Of a DNA stretch of 5,297 nucleotides, positions 4,589 to 5,297 are shown one piece after another. A model generated the notes under the pieces. The model was not told the origin of the DNA and did no database searches. It was given only the letters and a program-made list of their open reading frames with translations. Origin of the DNA: an uncultured Eubacteriales bacterium (lineage in GTDB: Bacteria > Bacillota > Clostridia > Oscillospirales > Oscillospiraceae); NCBI GenBank assembly GCA_900544705.1, contig UQWH01000088.1, positions 1-5,297 of the forward strand, in the 5' to 3' direction. The translations under genes were made by a program, and so were the position numbers. Positions within the stretch are counted from its first letter, which is position 1; the number at the start of each line of letters is the position of its first letter.

Positions 4589-5297
4589 ATGTCGTTTGCC
4601 ACCATCCTGACGCTTTTACAGACCGCGCTGGAGCTGGGGCTGATCTGCTCCGTGACGGTGCTGGCGCTCTTTCTGAGCTATTCCATGCTGAACGTCTGCG
4701 ACCTGTCCACAGACGGCTGCTTCACCCTTGGTGCAACCGTTGGCGCAGCCGTCGCGATCGCGGGCCATCCCTATCTGGCGCTCCCGGCGGCGATGGCGGC
4801 CGGCGTGCTGTCCGGCCTCTGCACGGCGCTGCTGCAAACGAAAATGGGCGTCAACAGCCTGCTTTCCGGCATCATCGTCAATACGGCGCTCTATTCCATC
4901 AACATCGCGGTGATGGGCGGCTCGTCCGTGCTGAATATGAACAAGACGGCGACGGTGTTCACCAAAATGCGCGCCCTGCTGGAGGGAACGGCTCTTCAGG
5001 GACAGTCCCGGCTGATCGTAGCCGCCATTGCTGCGGCGGCGGTCGCCGTGCTGCTGGGTCTGTTTCTCAAAACGCGGCTGGGTCTTGCCATCCGCGCCAC
5101 CGGCGACAATGCCGACATGGTGCGCTCCTCTTCCATCAACCCCGTGATGACGACCATCATCGGCCTGTGCGTGTCCGGCTCCCTGACGGCGCTCTCCGGC
5201 TGCCTGCTCGCGCAGTACCAGAAGGCGGTCAACATCGACATTGGCACCGGCATGGTCACGATCGCGCTGGCCTCGCTTCTCATTGGCGGCGTATTTC
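4589..5297 (+). CDS. trpY: tryptophan ABC transporter permease TrpY, 3' end beyond window
   Basis: ATG 4589 follows AAAGGAG (4574-4580) by 8 bases, 21 bases after the trpX stop. The first 236 codons are open to the window edge; members run to about 280-320 residues. It is a LivH/BPD_transp_2-type inner-membrane permease: hydrophobic segments at about residues 12-34, 45-82, 88-110, 141-161, 186-208 and 222-236. The segment LFLSYSMLNVCDLSTDGCFTLGA (split at the first helix end, residue 34) is typical of TrpY and related permeases, where the fold starts with a D(L)S-DG motif. Residues 170-187, ATGDNADMVRSSSINP, form the cytoplasmic loop with the GDNxxM pattern that contacts the ATPase. It forms the channel for the ligand delivered by TrpX; the trpZ ATPase gene should follow. 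Confidence 0.88.
   Translation, partial: MSFATILTLLQTALELGLICSVTVLALFLSYSMLNVCDLSTDGCFTLGATVGAAVAIAGHPYLALPAAMAAGVLSGLCTALLQTKMGVNSLLSGIIVNTALYSINIAVMGGSSVLNMNKTATVFTKMRALLEGTALQGQSRLIVAAIAAAAVAVLLGLFLKTRLGLAIRATGDNADMVRSSSINPVMTTIIGLCVSGSLTALSGCLLAQYQKAVNIDIGTGMVTIALASLLIGGVF

Overview
The window looks like a GC-rich member of the Clostridia (Firmicutes), probably an Oscillospiraceae-type gut or anaerobic bacterium. The main reasons are a canonical T-box leader with a sigma-A promoter, strong GGAGG-type ribosome sites, short-spaced operons, Clostridia-style lipoproteins and an IS30-family remnant. The order assignment is inference; no rRNA or marker gene is present.

Left end (1 to about 485) is visibly more AT-rich than the rest. 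It holds a rho-independent terminator, a non-coding stretch with two adjoining palindromes, an extended -10 promoter overlapped by a LexA-box-like sequence, and the first ~35 codons of an IS30-family transposase. The transposase stops matching its family abruptly near 485, where GC-rich sequence of a different gene begins.

Middle (about 485 to 2763) is a minus-strand operon, read right to left: a lipoprotein of the metal/cobalamin/siderophore-binding class (Peripla_BP_2), a fragment of a sulfite-oxidase-like (molybdopterin-fold) domain protein, an exported and membrane-anchored protein with a CxH...CG module plus half of the same fold, an ExbB/TolQ/MotA-type proton channel subunit, and a DUF2149 protein with an ExbD-like DVMLVL motif. 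Together they suggest a substrate-binding and surface-handling system powered by an ExbB/ExbD-like motor. The operon is damaged three times: the binding protein is cut and joined out of frame to the oxidoreductase fragment near 2220, ExbB has a one-base frameshift near 1033, and DUF2149 is cut near 485. This is either a decaying operon or the result of assembly errors.

The divergent intergenic region (2764 to 3092) carries a chain of stable hairpins ending in a terminator-like hairpin directly before the ribosome site of the binding-protein gene. This looks like a structured attenuating leader of no class I could assign.

Right end (3093 to 5297) is an intact plus-strand tryptophan uptake operon: sigma-A promoter, T-box with a UGG (Trp) specifier and UGGC acceptor-pairing bulge, intrinsic terminator, an 18-codon leader ORF containing one Trp codon, trpX (substrate-binding lipoprotein) and trpY (permease, running off the window). 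The ATPase trpZ is expected just beyond. Uncharged tRNA-Trp should open the terminator and switch on tryptophan import.
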